In this document: positions 38,011 to 53,000 of the stretch, in pieces
Layout of the letters: every line of letters begins with the position of its first letter
Numbering within the stretch: the stretch's first letter is position 1
Source: Syngnathus acus
Lineage: Eukaryota > Chordata > Actinopteri > Syngnathiformes > Syngnathidae
Length of the DNA stretch: 64,000 nt
Direction of reading: 5' to 3'
Assembly (NCBI RefSeq): GCF_901709675.1
Contig: NC_051108.1
Span: 2,854,001 to 2,918,000, forward strand
Program-made: the position numbers and the translations under genes
The notes under the pieces: model-generated
What the model saw: the letters and a program-made list of their open reading frames with translations, nothing else
What the model was told of the DNA's origin: nothing
The model's database searches: none

Positions 38011-41000
38011 GCCTGCTTTCCACTTGCTTTCTTTCTTCACCTGTTCAACCTGCTCTTGTCACTCGTGTGGGAAATACACCATCCACTCCTCTGATCATAT
38101 CTGTGATTTTGGCCCATTTTGCATCACCTCAGATGAGATTCTTCAATTTCTTTGCACTATTCTCCTGTTTTGCTCTTTTCTCTACATGACTGTAAAACGA
38201 CCAGTGGGCACGGGACACATTTTTAACGACAATATGCAACCAAAAATATCAAAAAATATAAGTCAGTAAACTGGATTTTTTTTTTTCTTTTGGAAAGCAT
38301 TTAAGTCCCTAAGAAGCTTTGAGCAAATAATGGATTTACCCGCTCAGTGCTGCTAACAGCTTGAAAGTAGATGTTGTAGTTCTTCCTGGGAGCCAATGGG
38401 GGATTCCAAAAACCCTGAGGATTAAAAAAGCAATTGACCATCAGACAATAGTTTCACTTGATGTGGGGGAAACTTCTCCAAACATGCACATCATGCCTGG
38501 TATGTCTTGTTGTCTCCGACTGTGAATGGGAGGGGCTCGGGGAGGTTGCTGGGGGACAGTTGAGCGGCATAATAATACGGCGATCCACCAGTCGATGCGC
38601 TGTGATAAGAAACTGGAACCTGGATGAGCAAAACAACTTCAGTTTATGATCTTGGGCTCCAGAATAAGCATTTAGTGAAACTAGATTATATTTGAAAAAA
38701 TGAGTCTACTACACATAAAACTACCTCAAAACAGTCAGAGGAGGCTTGTCGACGTGCTCGCCGTGGATTCACTTCCTCCACTACGATCTGGTATGCGCTA
38801 TAAGAAAAAGCATCAGTCTGTAGCTGCAGATTTACAGAATTATGAAAAATGAACAGTATAGATCTAAAGGTAAATATTTCTTATACCGTATTTTCCGCAC
38901 TATAAGGCGCACCTAAAAACCTCGCATTTTCTCAAAAGCCAACAGTGCGCCTTATAATCAGGTGTGCCTTATATATGGACCAATATTGAGCCACTACAGC
39001 AGGCGTGTCCAAAGTCCGGCCCACGGGCCAAATGTATATATCTTATATATGGACAAATTTTAAAATGGGCCATTCATTGAAGGTGCGCCTTATAATCCGA
39101 TGCGCCTTATATATGGACAAAGTTTTAAAATGGGCCATTCATTGAAGGTGCGCCTTATAATCCGGTGCGCCTTATAGTGCGGAAAATACGGTACTATGCT
39201 AAATATGGATATAGCTGTATTACCTTATAGGTGCTCCTTTGGCCTGCGCAGGTTTGAGCAAAACCGTGATGGTTGTTGCGGTTTCATTGAGAAAGGCCTC
39301 TGAGCCATCATACTCGTCGATGGTTGGCGCTAAAGACAGATTACTCGGTTACATCACTAACAATTCTGAATAATATTCATAGAGGTGATAAATTGACAAC
39401 AAACAGATTTCCTACCTGAAATGTTAGTCGTGACATTTAGAGTGGTCGCAGGACCGAATCCCTTGGAGGTGGATGCTCGTATGGAGAGCTGGTAAGTGAC
39501 CCCCGGGTGCAACTGGGAGAAGAGATGGTGGGTAGCGTTGGAGGGCAGAGCCGTCAGTCCCGGCCGCTGCAGTGGCACTGACGGGTCGAAAGAGCGCAGG
39601 CCGCTGTAGCTGATCTGAAAGATGGAGATAGATGATCTTTAGAATAGGTGCTAGTGGCGGGGGCGATCGATGGTGAATTTATTCTTCACCTCATATTGTG
39701 TGATGATTCCATTTGGCTCTGATGGTTCCTTCCAGTGAAGAAGAATTCTATCCTCAAATGGCGTGGCTCTTACAGACTGAGTGGGAACTGCACCGGGAAC
39801 TGTTAAAGACAGAAAGGCGTTACTTGGATTATGCTACCCATAAGTGAGTCCCAAAAAAAAAAACAATCCTACCATCTTCATCTGTTTGAATAATCGTTTC
39901 ATCGCTCTCTTTGCGTCCCTCTGGATTGGTCAAAATCATCTTCAGACTGACGTTGGTGTACGGTGGCAAACTTCCTACGATATGACGCGGTGCTGCAAAG
40001 AAGAAAGTTTCAGACCGTGGATTGCGTAACTATGTCGTGAGACAGACCCTAAGGTACCTTTCGGGTCCATGTCCAGACAATCGGCCTTGCTGTGGTTGTT
40101 GGCTGTCATGTAGTGGTAACAGATGGTGACGTTGAAGGTGTGACAGCGGGTGATGTTGTAACCCAATGATTCCCAATCCACGGCTATCAGGCGGGACTTG
40201 GTCTCGGCGATCTTCAGCCTCTTCGGAGTACGCATGGGTTCTAAAAAAAAAAAAATGAAATTGTCCAAATTGGGCCATGTCAGCATTTGGATAGCCTACG
40301 CATCATGCGTTTCCTCATTAAGTTCCACGCTTGAATGACGACCCATCGACCTGCCATCTTGTTACAAGCACATCGGACATCCCTTTTTATTTAAAAGGCA
40401 CAGCTACAACTCACTCAGCAGTTATCCTATTCAGCAAGAATTAAACCACGATTTATAGTTGCGTGTGTTAGCAGTTCCTGGCATTAATGTAATTACGCTA
40501 AAACAGTTACTGGAAAACAAGATACAAAAGTGCATGGTTTGTGAAAAAGATTTGTTTTCTTTTGAGTGTTAAAATGTGAAAAAAAAAAAAAGATTTGTTT
40601 TTCATATTTTAACAAAAACAAATCTTTTATAACAATATGTAAAAAATAGAATATACTATATAAAACATTGAATTTTTTATTATTATTTTTTTTCTTTCGA
40701 GTGTTACAATGTGAAAAAATGATTTGTTTTTCATATTTTAACAATAACAAATCATTTATTCGTTTATTTCAAACGTGAAAAAAAATAAGATTACTGTACA
40801 CAAATGAAGACAAAAATAATATATATATATATATATAAACTAAAAGAGTAGCAAGCAAGATATAACCAAAAAAGAAACCATAAATCATATTCACATGCCT
40901 GAAAATATATATTATAAAATATATTTATAACAATATATAAAAAATACAATATACTATATCAAACAAATATGCATCTCCGTTGTTTGACTGTTCCAAAACC

Positions 41001-44000
41001 AAACCCAAGCTAGTGTTAAATGCAGAAAAAAAGTTTTCTGCCTCCCTCCAGTGCAAGTCTTCCCTCTTAGAGGTGACAGCACAAGGACACCAACTTGTCG
41101 CTTCTGTTGACAAGCCGTTATCTGTCCGTCGCTCAGCGCACATGCAAGACACATCACTGACACACTGTTATTACCCATAAATATGTGTGTGGCTGTGTGT
41201 CTCCAACCATAACTCTGGCTAAGCGTTCACAAAGTGTGTCCCTCAGGTTTGGGCTAATCTTAAATTGACCTACGATTAGGGTCACGATTGTTTACGGCCG
41301 GGTAGGCGAAGAGTCTCCATGACACGATTGTAAATCAATGTAATCTCCTCTGAATTGTGCACGTTACATCCGAACCCTCCGTAGCACTGATAAGAATGTA
41401 TCGTCAAGGGCGGGTCACGCATTCGCACGTGGTTGACATTCCGATTTAAATGGCTCACGTGAAGGCGTGAGAAAAAAACAAAACAAAAAGGAAATAAAAA
41501 AAATAAAAAAAGATGGAGATGAAGGGAAGTCGACACCTCCTCGGCAGGTAATCGCCAGCCGGGAAAACGTCATTGGCCGTTAATGTGGAAAGCTGTTCAT
41601 GGGTGGATGACATTTAAATCGTCCAATCTTGCCCATCTGTCTCGACACTTCCATTTTGTTTGTTTTTTCCATTGGCCAAATCAATAATAAAGCAACTGAT
41701 TGCAGAGTGCGCCGATGCTTACGTCAAAGATGGGGGACATTTATTTATTTTTTTGCTCTTTCTCTGTTCTGCTTGATTATCCTCAGGTTACCTTGTTGCA
41801 GTTAGTTTACTGGCTTTTTTATTTAAGCATCACACCAAAGGTTGCCTTGGTGAAAAACATATCCATCAAGTCCAAACCTGATTGGACTGCCTTCCTGAGA
41901 TATTGAAGGTCAAACATTTCAAACAGCCTGCTCGATTCTGATATATTTATTATTTTCTATTTTCCAAGTTTCATCATCAACTTCGATCTTTTTTTGAATG
42001 ATAGCGTTTGCACTTGAGTTCATTCCATCCAAACCAAACAAAGCTCTGCTTATTTCCCAAGCAATAACGTTGCTCATCCACATCTATTTACTCAAGAAAT
42101 AACCAAGTCGTTTAAGAGAGAAAATTAAACCGAGGCAAAAGGGAGCAAAGGAAAGATAAAAAGTCTGGAACGTGGCCCAAAGTCAGACGGGACCTGGTCC
42201 ACTGAAAAAAAACACAGAGGCTGCCTTGTCCCCTTTCCCCCTCCTCCGGTACAGACAAACGGTTGGATTCATGTTGGAACTAAAAAGGCTTTGTTCTCCA
42301 CAGTCGGGAGCTTTGGAAAAACAACAATGCCAATAAACACCCAACAATAACACCAAGGACGGCGAGCGTCCTATCAGCCCAACCCAGAGGTTGGTATTAA
42401 ACAACACAAAACAAAAGCGGTGGAATGAAGCGAAATGAAATGGAAGTACACTGAGGATAAAACAAAACAACAACAAATAATCTCAACGGAAAGCCTTGGG
42501 AGAAGAAACCAGGCTGTATGTAGCCAGAGGCCCATGGAATCAACAACAACAAAAAAAAATGCATTTGAAGAAGGATAGGAGTGGGAGGAAGCAGAAAAGG
42601 TTGCCGGGAGATGGGGCCAAATTCGAGTTAATCTGTCCAATTAGTTCTTGGTAATCCTTCCACTGTCACGAGGAAGAAATGAAAGTCATTCCTTCCGTAT
42701 TAGGAACTCACATCTCCGCCTCTCTTTTGGGCCTTCAAGATGCAGATTTGCAAGATTTCATCGTCGGGTGTTCTTACGACAGGTAGTCAAAAAAATGAAA
42801 CCCCTGTTTATCAACTCGGTTATTAAATCTGCAGTCTCTGAGCGGGTTTAATTCCCTTAAAGGTACAGTGTATTTTTTTTTTTTCCAAGGGTCTTCGACT
42901 AAAATGAACCCTACCCCCGACTCAACTATAAAGAAGCACAAGTGATGTAGTATCCAGTATTCGAGTGTGGCTCCTGTAAAGAGAGAGATGAGACTTTTGC
43001 GCTTCCATTTTTTCGATTAATCCATGTGATGCTGAGCTTGTGCGGCAATAGCAGAAATACTGCGACTCCCCTCTACTCTGTGTGTGTGTGTCTCACTATG
43101 GAGGTTCAGACTTTTGGATTAAAAGCTACTTCATCAGCCACAAACTCTTCACTCCAACACTATTATTTTTCACTCTTCAGACAAGAGCAATAAATCACCA
43201 CAGAGGGAAAAATCGAGAGAAGTGTGTGTGTGCGAGATAAAAAAAATAAAATGATGACGGAATAATTACTGTCATCTCAACATTGATGACTTTGTAATTA
43301 ACACAAGTGGATTCAGCTATTTATTTAAGTTGCCTGTTATATTTATGTTTATTTTGCATTTGCCTTTAAAGTTTCGCTTTAAATATTCCACAAACTACAG
43401 GGGGCGGGATGAGACAAACTTAAGCAAACAGGGAAGGCAAAGGCAACATTTTCATTCAAATCAACTAATCACATCTGTACAAAAAAATGTTGGTTCCAAA
43501 ATTTCATAAAAAAAAAAAAACTATTGATGCAAATCTCAGTTATAATAATTCTTAGCCCAAGCAAATGTCTACTACTTAGTGAACAAAGGGCTTCATTTCA
43601 AGTGAATTCATTGTGTGCTGATGAACTGATAGCCACGCATTGTGTCGATTTTAATGAGTTACCATCGTTCACGCAAACGATTAATTTACATTCCATCCCA
43701 AAAAGAAACTGCTCAATACAGCGAGGGAAGTTCCTCGCTTTCCGTAAACACGCAAAACATCGGTTGGCGGACATCAGTCAGGCCCCGCAGTTATGAATTT
43801 TCATCTCTTTTTCATTTTCCTTCACAAGTTTCATCATTCTCACAGCCCCCGTCTCGCCGCTCGTGCTCCTTCACTCCTGTGTATTTTCATCATCTCCCAT
43901 CATTGCCCGCCTCATTCTGTTTCTCATTGCTTTTTCTTCTGAGTCCCCCCCCCTCGCTCTGCCCCCCCCCCTCCCCCCTCAGGCCAGCTGTGTTTTTATT

Positions 44001-47000
44001 TCACACGTTTATTTCTACAAATGTCAGACAGGGTTTCTGCCCTCTGTCTATTGATCCACTGGGAGAATAATATGGAATGAGAAAAGAGGGGAGGGAGGGA
44101 TGAAGTGGAAGACATGAATCTGGAGCAAGTTGAAGAGCGTTGTGGATATGATCTTCAATTAATTCCATTTTTTGATTGTATATTATTTTTCATTGTTTCC
44201 TACCTGCACATTTTGTCCGTGTGATGAGCGGCGGTCCGGCTTTGCCTGTCCCGCCCTCTCCCGGTCGGGTGAGTAAGACTCTGATCTCATACTCGGTGTC
44301 GGGGTCGAGATGCCATAATTTATAATTGGGGGAGTTGACTGCATGGGTCTCTATCCAACTGCCTGACGTCATGCGGTACTCCACCTTTGGAAAAATTCAA
44401 CATGAAATATATTCCTGTTATGTTTTGAAATGAGATCAGAACACAAAAAGCTTGGTTACAGATTTACTATCCTAAAAAAATATATATATACACACCTCTT
44501 TGAGTATAATAGGACCATCTCCAAAGATGGAGTTGGCATTGAGCTGAATCAGCAGGTAGGTAGGCCCGACGCCGAGCAGCTGCGGTGGGGCGATGGGGTG
44601 CGGAGGCTCTGGGGAGAGAAAAACAATGAATAGGATCAACATCAAGAAAGATTCAGAGAGTCACATGGGAATGACACTAAAACAAAGAAACAACAAAAAG
44701 GAACGGGGGGGAGTCTGGGGATACATGACAGTCGCGGTGATACAGTCTTGGAAAAGATGCAGGATTAATTACCGTAAATGTCCGACTATAAGCCGCTACT
44801 TTTTTCTCAAATTTTGAACCCTGAATCATGAAGTTTATTTTATAGTCCAGTGCGGCTTATAGTCTGAAAATTACGGTAATCTGATTGTGGAAATGTTACA
44901 AATGAGTTTCTTTCATAACACCTTATAAAAAAATATATAAAAAAAATCAAGCTAATTCACCAATTTCTTGTTTCCCAGTATTAATAATATCCTGCTACAT
45001 TGTATTTATAAAGTGCTGCACATTACATCATTTAGATTTATTTTCAAACGGCAGCTTGCAGAGGTGATGTTTTATGCATCGCTTGTGTTTCCTTGTATAC
45101 CGGTGGCTGCATTGAATTCTAATGATCATAATCTTAAAGCAACTTTTTGATATGCAGCTCATCAAAAGACGATGTACCTTCAGAAGAAGGCATCCGAAAA
45201 AAGGCTTTGAATAGCAGTGGCGACTACAAACGTGAGGGAAATGTGATTTATTTTGTTTTGAATGGTTTCAAATAATCAAGTCGCACAATAAGCAGAACCG
45301 CATCAATAAATGTTATGCTCAGGATTTTTATTCCTCATCTCTTCTCGTGTGCACATGCGTGTTTGTTTGTGTTGAATGCGGCTGTCAGGCTGAAAAGATA
45401 TGAAACACTGCCGTTTGACAGTTTGCTAGCCTGAATTCAGATAATGAATGTTGAAGCTAGTTCAGAAAACCCATGACGTCCGCAACGTGTCAACTCGCGA
45501 CTGCGTCAAATCAAACAAAAAACAACATGATGGGGAAATAAAAAGCAAAAGATTCATAAATAGTTCAATCTGTATGTTAATGAGAATTCAAATTTGTGTG
45601 CCACTTTGAAACCTAAAACATAAATAATGAAAAGATAAATAAAGCAGGACGACGTTTAAGTGGGTCATCGTGCGACTCGGGAGAAAACAGAGCTGAAGTC
45701 TTGCTTTGGATTTTCTTTTTGTTTTCTCATTATTTGACATTTGTACAGTTGACCTAAAAATGATGAATGGTGTTGTTGTGACGAGACGACTTTGTTGTCA
45801 CAATCTTTTGGATTATTAATCATGTGTGAATCCATTTTCGGGGTCACATGTAAATTACCGTATTTTCCCGACTATAAGGCGCAGCTAAAATTTAGTCTTC
45901 ACAAAGTACTCGAGACGGACATTTGACCTCCGCAACAGCAGAGGATGTGCGTCTGGCAGTGACGATCAACAAGCGGAAAGCTGCTCTTGAAGCACCTGGA
46001 GCTCCAGCTGTCACTATCATTTGGATGAGTAAGCATGTTTGAGGTTGTAAGAGCAACCAAAAAAGAAGTTGTCCACGACAGGCCGGGACAATATAGGACA
46101 TCTGTATGGAATCACGCATGTATGTGTGTGTGACAATAATATTGCAGGAGTTTTTCAGGCCATGGCTTGCATATAATGCAAGCTGGCATTGCAGTGTGTG
46201 TGTGTGTGTGTGTGTGTCATTGTCGGAACCAGAGGGCAAGACTATAAGACAACAACAACAACTGACAAACTCCAATATGATTACTAAGCACACACAATAA
46301 AAGGTTCTTTCACTTTCTTAAGACTTCCCAACATTTACTTTGGGAATGTTCTTGACAAGCCCGGAGCAGATATGTGGACTGGGCCTGTGTGCACTTGCTT
46401 GCAGGCATTTCATTTGTCATATCTTAATTTCCCCGCAAACTCGGTCGATCTCACAATATATTTGAAAACGGGAAAAAACAGTGTAAACACGGTATTAATG
46501 CAGATTCCGTCCATGTACATATGTACTGCATACATATTCAAAGTGCATACTTTATTAATAGGTAAAAAAAAAAAAAAAGTTCAATATTTCTTTGATTTCC
46601 CCTCAGCTTCTCATTCCTAATAAATAAACATGAAGTGGCGCCCCGTGCACATACACGCTAGCTGCTGTCATTTCTTTATTGTGATACCCTTCGCACATCC
46701 AGATGGGATTATTTTTTATTTTTTTTGCTTATATCCCTCAGAGATGCACAAACATCTTTTTCACAGCATGCAAGAGCCCCTTGATTTCAAGTGTACCATT
46801 CACTTGCTGAGCCTGAATGTATTTTCATCATTATCGTGATCTAGATGGGTGGCAGTCATGATTAGACACGAGAACCCTGCCGCGCAGCTCACTTACCCTT
46901 TATTATTATTATTTTTTTTACATCTGTCACATATTAAATTTAAAAAAATAAAAAATGCTGTCTTTCTTTGGAGTCAACTTCATCTTTCTTCTTATTAAAA

Positions 47001-50000
47001 CGTCGTGATTTCTTCCACCACTGCCAACATCATCTGCAGAATAACAACTACGAGCCCTCCGTTTACATATTCAGACATTATTCTGATATGAGCACTGTAT
47101 ATTCTCTGGATAATGAGCCGACTATTTACATTTACCTTTTTCCCCCCTCCACCCTCCCTTCCCTCTCGATTCTCCTCGCCCCCTCCCTTTCTGTCACTCC
47201 GGGATGCCTCTTGCCTTTAGCCCTGCCCTGCCTGGGAGATAATCTGAATATGGATAGCGATTCAATGTCAATGAATAAAGAATCTTGTGGCAAGCACACA
47301 TGGGTGACATCCTATTAACCACATGTCAACTTGCACATGACAGATGAAGCACGCATAACACGCAGGCGCAGGCACACGAGTCAATATTATTCCAGATACA
47401 TTTTTCGATCGGGCAAAGACAGAAGATCCATGATACCGGTTTTAAATGAACCCTCACCTCTGACGATAAGACCGGCAAAGTTCGACACCCCCGATCCGCG
47501 CTCCGACTGGGTGACGCAGCGATACAGATCTTGATCCTGATTGGTGACTTCGTTGAGATGGAATGAGGCAGAGAATCGTCGGTGGTTGATGTTCTTTCGC
47601 TGAGACACGGGGATATCTTTTCCGTTTCGCCGCTATGGAGCCAAGATGGGGAACGAGTTGAACAATCTTGATCATGGAAGCAAGTATTCTTGCGTGTCTT
47701 TACCTGCAGCCAGAGTTTACTGTTGGATGTGTCTCGCCCGGTAGCGATACACTGAAAGGTGGCGTTCTGACCGGCGTTGACCTCAACGTCTCCGAGACGC
47801 AAAAAATGAGGGGATTTATCTGAAATAAATCAAACCACATTGGTTAATAACCCTTTGCAAGTTCCCACAAAGACACAGCACAGGTACAAACAATCCGTAC
47901 ACTTTAGGACATTTTCGAACCCGTGGCGATATGTTCCCTATTACCGCGATTAGATTTTAGAGGAGTCAGAAGATTCCCGCAGCCCAACATTGCCACTGGC
48001 TGCTAAGATCGCTGTCACAATGTCACAGCTTCTAATACTTAAGCACCACACTAAGGTATGGAATAAGCCTTTTGAACCCCCCGAAGAGGCTGTGAGTCTA
48101 TTTTTATTCCAGGGAGGCGATTGCAATCATAGATAACAGCTGAAAACACACAAACACACACAGACACACAAACCTGTGTGTGTGTGTGTCCTGAAATGCA
48201 GCTGTGAAGAATGAATGCTTCTACTGTGGAAGTTGCCGCTCTCGATTAAGAGTTGCTCCTCTCTTAATATTCATTCGCACCACTTCCAGGTCACTTTACT
48301 GACAAAATTTGACAACCTCAAACAGAGCCAGGGTACGAATGGTACATTCGAGTATTATGACTTCCAAATCAATAAGTCTTTTTACGAGTCAGGCCGGGCG
48401 ACTCGACGCATGCCGGCAAAGGGCTTGGATTGCTTTCATTCCTGCCCGTCGAGTTTTTTTTTTTTTGGATGAACTTGCACACGTGCACGAGTGGCAGTGC
48501 GGAAACAGCAAGAGGGGGTTAGAACGTAACGTGAATTTAAAAAGGAGCGTGACCCTCATCACTTTGCTGTCAGCGCAGGACAAGTCGGCTACTGTTCACT
48601 GCGCGTGTGTGTGCGGGTGTGTGTGCATTAAGAGAAAGAGAGCTGAGTGGTCAGAATCTTCCGTCTCCACCATTGACCTAATACCGTTTCATTTCCCGCT
48701 TCACCCATCCCAATTTCTCCCTCCTCGCCGTCTTCCCTCCCGTGTTTTTACAACATGTCTCCTCTTGCCGCATCCCTGCCTTCCCCGAGTCACCTTCCGC
48801 TCATTCCCACTTATCTGTCCGTTCGACTGCGACAGAAACCATCCCCGGTTCAGTCTAATTAGTGGCCGAAGCTATAAGCGTCGACTCAGCGAACTACAAC
48901 TAATTGCCGGCATGCTAATGACTCACCGCATGGGTAGCTGAGCACCTGAATGTCATCTATAACGATGAAGCCGGTTTTCCTGTCCGATGCCTCCGCTTCA
49001 AATATGACCTGTGGGCAGAGAAGGGGGGGGGGGGCATTAGGCATATAGAAATAATTTATTTATTTATTACCATTATTTATTATCTTTTTTTTTTAACTAC
49101 CGTAATTTTCGGACTATAAGCCGCACCAGCTAGAACACGTGATTCCGGGTTCAAAATTTGCGAAAAAAGTCTTATCGTCCGAAATTTACGGTATTTTAAG
49201 TGTGTTGCTGTTTACATGAAATCGAGGTACAAAAGTTACAACGAGATGAAGTTGGCGAACACCCCTGAGGAGGGCTAGATAACAATATGACTACCTCTCT
49301 TGCTGCTTGGATTTATATATTCAGTCCAACAACCCGCCAAGATTAATAGTTCTTCCTGTTGGACCACAGTAATCTCCTTCGGTACACATAAAACACCTGA
49401 CAGATAAATGATTAAAAAAAACTAATAGAAGCCACTGCGGGAAAGGCAGAAGAATAAACCTTAGTATATACACTGTATGCTTCTCATTCCGCTTCGCTCC
49501 TTCTCTCTTTACGCTTTCCCATTTCATTGCATTCTCACGGTTTCTTTTTCCCAATCTGCATTAATGTGGCCAGACTGCGAGGCCAATGTGACCTCCAATT
49601 TGACACATACCATGGCAGGGGAGACGATAAATCGCCGTTTCGACACTATATAGAAGTAATATACCAGCAAGTTATTTTTAAAATAAATAGGGAAGAAGTC
49701 AGAAATACTGCAATAGAAAATAATGACGCTGATGATTTACAGAAATTGGAGTCTTTGGAAATGTTTTTTTGGCTCTACTAACAAATATCAATTGCATTTT
49801 TTGCAACAACCATTCACATGTATGGACAATTTTGAGTACTGAACATGTAAGAGGGAAAGAACCAGTTGCTGTCATTCATCACCCTCGGCGAGAACACGCT
49901 TTCACAGCTGCCTTGGCTTCGACCAACTCAAAACGACTCACAGGAGCACACGCAAAAGCTAAAATATGAATCTGATCATTGGAGAATCTATCGTTTGTGC

Positions 50001-53000
50001 AAGTGCGGGCGTTTACCTCCCCAGCCTCATTATCATGCAAGCTGAAATGCCAACAGAAGCATGTTTGAACATGAGACGGTGGCATCATCACCTCCACCCA
50101 AAGAACCTGTTTCATACCCTGAAAAAACTCCGTAAGCCCTCAGCAAACAAGAATTGATTACGTTCAATTACAACATGTTGACACTTGCGTTTACTTCTCC
50201 CCTCGGTCACCGGGGGGGGGGGGGAGATGGGTGAGGCATGGGCACCAGATGGGTCATTTGGAAGATTCTTCCACCCTTCACTTTACAGTCGCGCCCAAGA
50301 TTGGGTCCCAAGGCTACATATTTCAATCAGGAAGTGTTTGCGCATGCCCTGGCACTGACACTCATCTGCAGCGACACCCTTCAACTATTTCGATATCTGC
50401 AAACGACACCAACCTCTAAAATTTGCCAAAACGTACACATATATTCTTGACTGTTTTCCATACTGACTTTCAAATAACAAAATAAATGCAGCAATTGGGG
50501 ACACCAATGCAAGCGCACGGTCAACCCCCATGGCTTCGCACTACGTCTTTCTTGCCTGATCGTCACCTCCTGAGCCTCAGTCAACACAAATAAATCACTA
50601 GCATGCCTCACAGCATGAGATGTTTGTTTTTGAAGCTGTGTGTAGCATCTGCTATGTCCATGTGAACACCAAAGAAAAAAAACTCAAAGTACTTTTTTAG
50701 TCATTATCTAGACATCCAAACTGGTTTGACAGCAAAAAAAAAAACTCACAATCTATTCCAATCATCCAACTCAACGGTTTCAATTCCCACACAATAAAAT
50801 CAAACAGTGGACAAAACTTCCTGCCAGCTGTTCCAATACATTTGCACAAACAAAAATCAGCAAACACAGATGTTAGTGGTAAAAGGAGGCGGCAGTTTAC
50901 CTGGTATTCATTGGGCCAAAAGGTGGAGATGGCCAGCTCGGCCTTCAGCCAGTCTTTACCTGAAAAGTCAACAGAGGTCAAGTGTCACCCCGCTGTAAGA
51001 AATGTTAACCACATGAGAATTTCATTGTGCCTTACCGGTGTATGTTGTTACATTCCAGATCGGATTGGCAAGGGGACCCTTGTTAACCTGCAGACCCAAG
51101 GAAGGAACCAAACCAAAATAATCATTATTATTCCACATATTATTGGTGAAATAAAGATATACAATACCTTCACTCGGACATTAAGCGTCCCGGGAGTGGA
51201 GCCATCAGCGCTGGTGAGTAGATAGTTGAAGTCAATACAGTGAGTGTCATTCTCCTTCATCACCGGGAGCTGAAACCTGGCCTGCTCCCCAATATGATGC
51301 TGAGACCCGTCCACGTACATGTAGGAACCTGGACAAAGGAACATCGGTTGATATATGCAATAATATTCCGACAATTTCTATGTTGTTAAGCAGACGCATA
51401 AAATACTGTGCTGAAATTGTGTCGAGACAAAGGCAGCTCTGGTACAATATGAACGCTACACGCTATAGGAGAGTAGCGATTATCTAGTCATTGTTCGGAT
51501 AATCTATTGCTGCCGGCGATAATAGGAGGGAGGTCAAACAGTAGCATATTTTTAATTAAAGCATACAAAAACGTCTACCGTATTTTCCGGACTATAAGGC
51601 GCACCGGATTATAAGGCGCACCTTCAGTGAATGGCCCATTTTAAAACTTTGTCCTTATATAAGGCGCAGCGGACTATAAAGCGCACCATTAATGCATCGT
51701 GTCAGATTTTTAATCCAAATCAAATCATTCTCCATTTTATCTTTTTTATTTCAACTTCAGACGCAACAAATGACTTTAAATTCACAAAATAATGATCCAT
51801 CGTCTTTTTGATTCATGATTCATAGTCTTCAGTGGGCCACTTATGATTAATTTCATGACACAATGCTTCGGGCCAGTTTAAATTTAGGAATTTGGTCCAT
51901 ATATAAGGCGCACCGGACTATAAGGCGCATGGTCGGATTTTGAGAAAATTTTATGTTTTTAGGTGCGCCTTATAGTCCGGAAAATACGGTACATTGGCAG
52001 CGCGCACGAGCACTGTATGTCAATCATTGGTCGTTTCATCTCTCTTTACACACTGACAGTTGTGTCTCTCAATGACTTTTTTTTTTAATGAGTGATCCTA
52101 CTTGAATTTTGAAAACAACCAACAGGAAGCAGAATGGCTTGATCCAAACTGGACGCCATGCACGTGGTCTTGAGAAACGCTCTAATATTAGTCTTGCAAA
52201 ACACGCAATAGGTGTCACTGCTGTTCCTTCTGATACTTGATGACACGAGGTGGATTGAAGACGCCAAGTTTGTGTGCTAGCTAAAAATACAGGGATCAGT
52301 CACAGACCCAGATATGTCACAACACATGCCATGGCATGATAGGTTTCACTTGATACAACTAAATTGGAGCAACTTTTTTGAACAGGTAAAACAAATTGAT
52401 TCTGATGAAGTCTCGGGAGGGAACAACCGTTAAGACAAAAATGCCGTTCTCTTATGTATGTGAGGTTAACGGAACATTTCTACCACCAAACTGTAAAACT
52501 GCCAATATCCTGTCTTTGAAAGGCTGATGTCGAAAACGGACATTAATGGAATGACGACACAAAGTAACAAAGCTAAAAATACCCCTGAGACGGAATTAAG
52601 ACCTAGATCTGTCACATCAGAGCCGGAAAATTGAAGTTAAAACGGATGACGCCTTTTTCTTCAACAATAACATCTTCCTTTTAGTATTAAGCCTGCTATA
52701 TAAATAAATATTTATTTGGAAGAAATTGAAGTAACAGCATTTTTGCACCTCCAAGCCTGTTGTTCCACTCTCCTCCTCCACAGATGGCAAAAAAAAAAAA
52801 AGAGACGTGACGAGAAGCCAAATAGGTTTGAAGTGGGGCTCGCTGACAACACCGTGAGTCAGGAGTACCTACTTTGGGTGGGTGACTCACGCCGTCTCAG
52901 CCTGTCAATGTTCGACTGGCACGCTTCGCAAAATGCCAGCCAACGTAGTGCCGTGGCGCCAACACCAAATCTCGTGGCGATAACACGGATGAGTCTTATC

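Larger units (their letters stand above)
44609..47457 (-). other. ptprk intron, 2849 bp
   Basis: Contains the short element at 44769-44880, a solitary element end at 45855-45890, a TG run at 46194-46217 and an A run near 46565. No exon is recognised. Confidence 0.8.

Noticed and set aside
43642-44070. 142-codon + strand frame with Ser/Pro-rich sequence
   Set aside because: Arises from pyrimidine-rich intron sequence; no coding signature and antisense to ptprk.
48309-48941. 210-codon + strand open frame next to a ptprk MAM exon
   Set aside because: Low-complexity composition, opposite strand to the gene, overlaps ptprk exon 48927-49008, and no recognisable domain or splice pattern.
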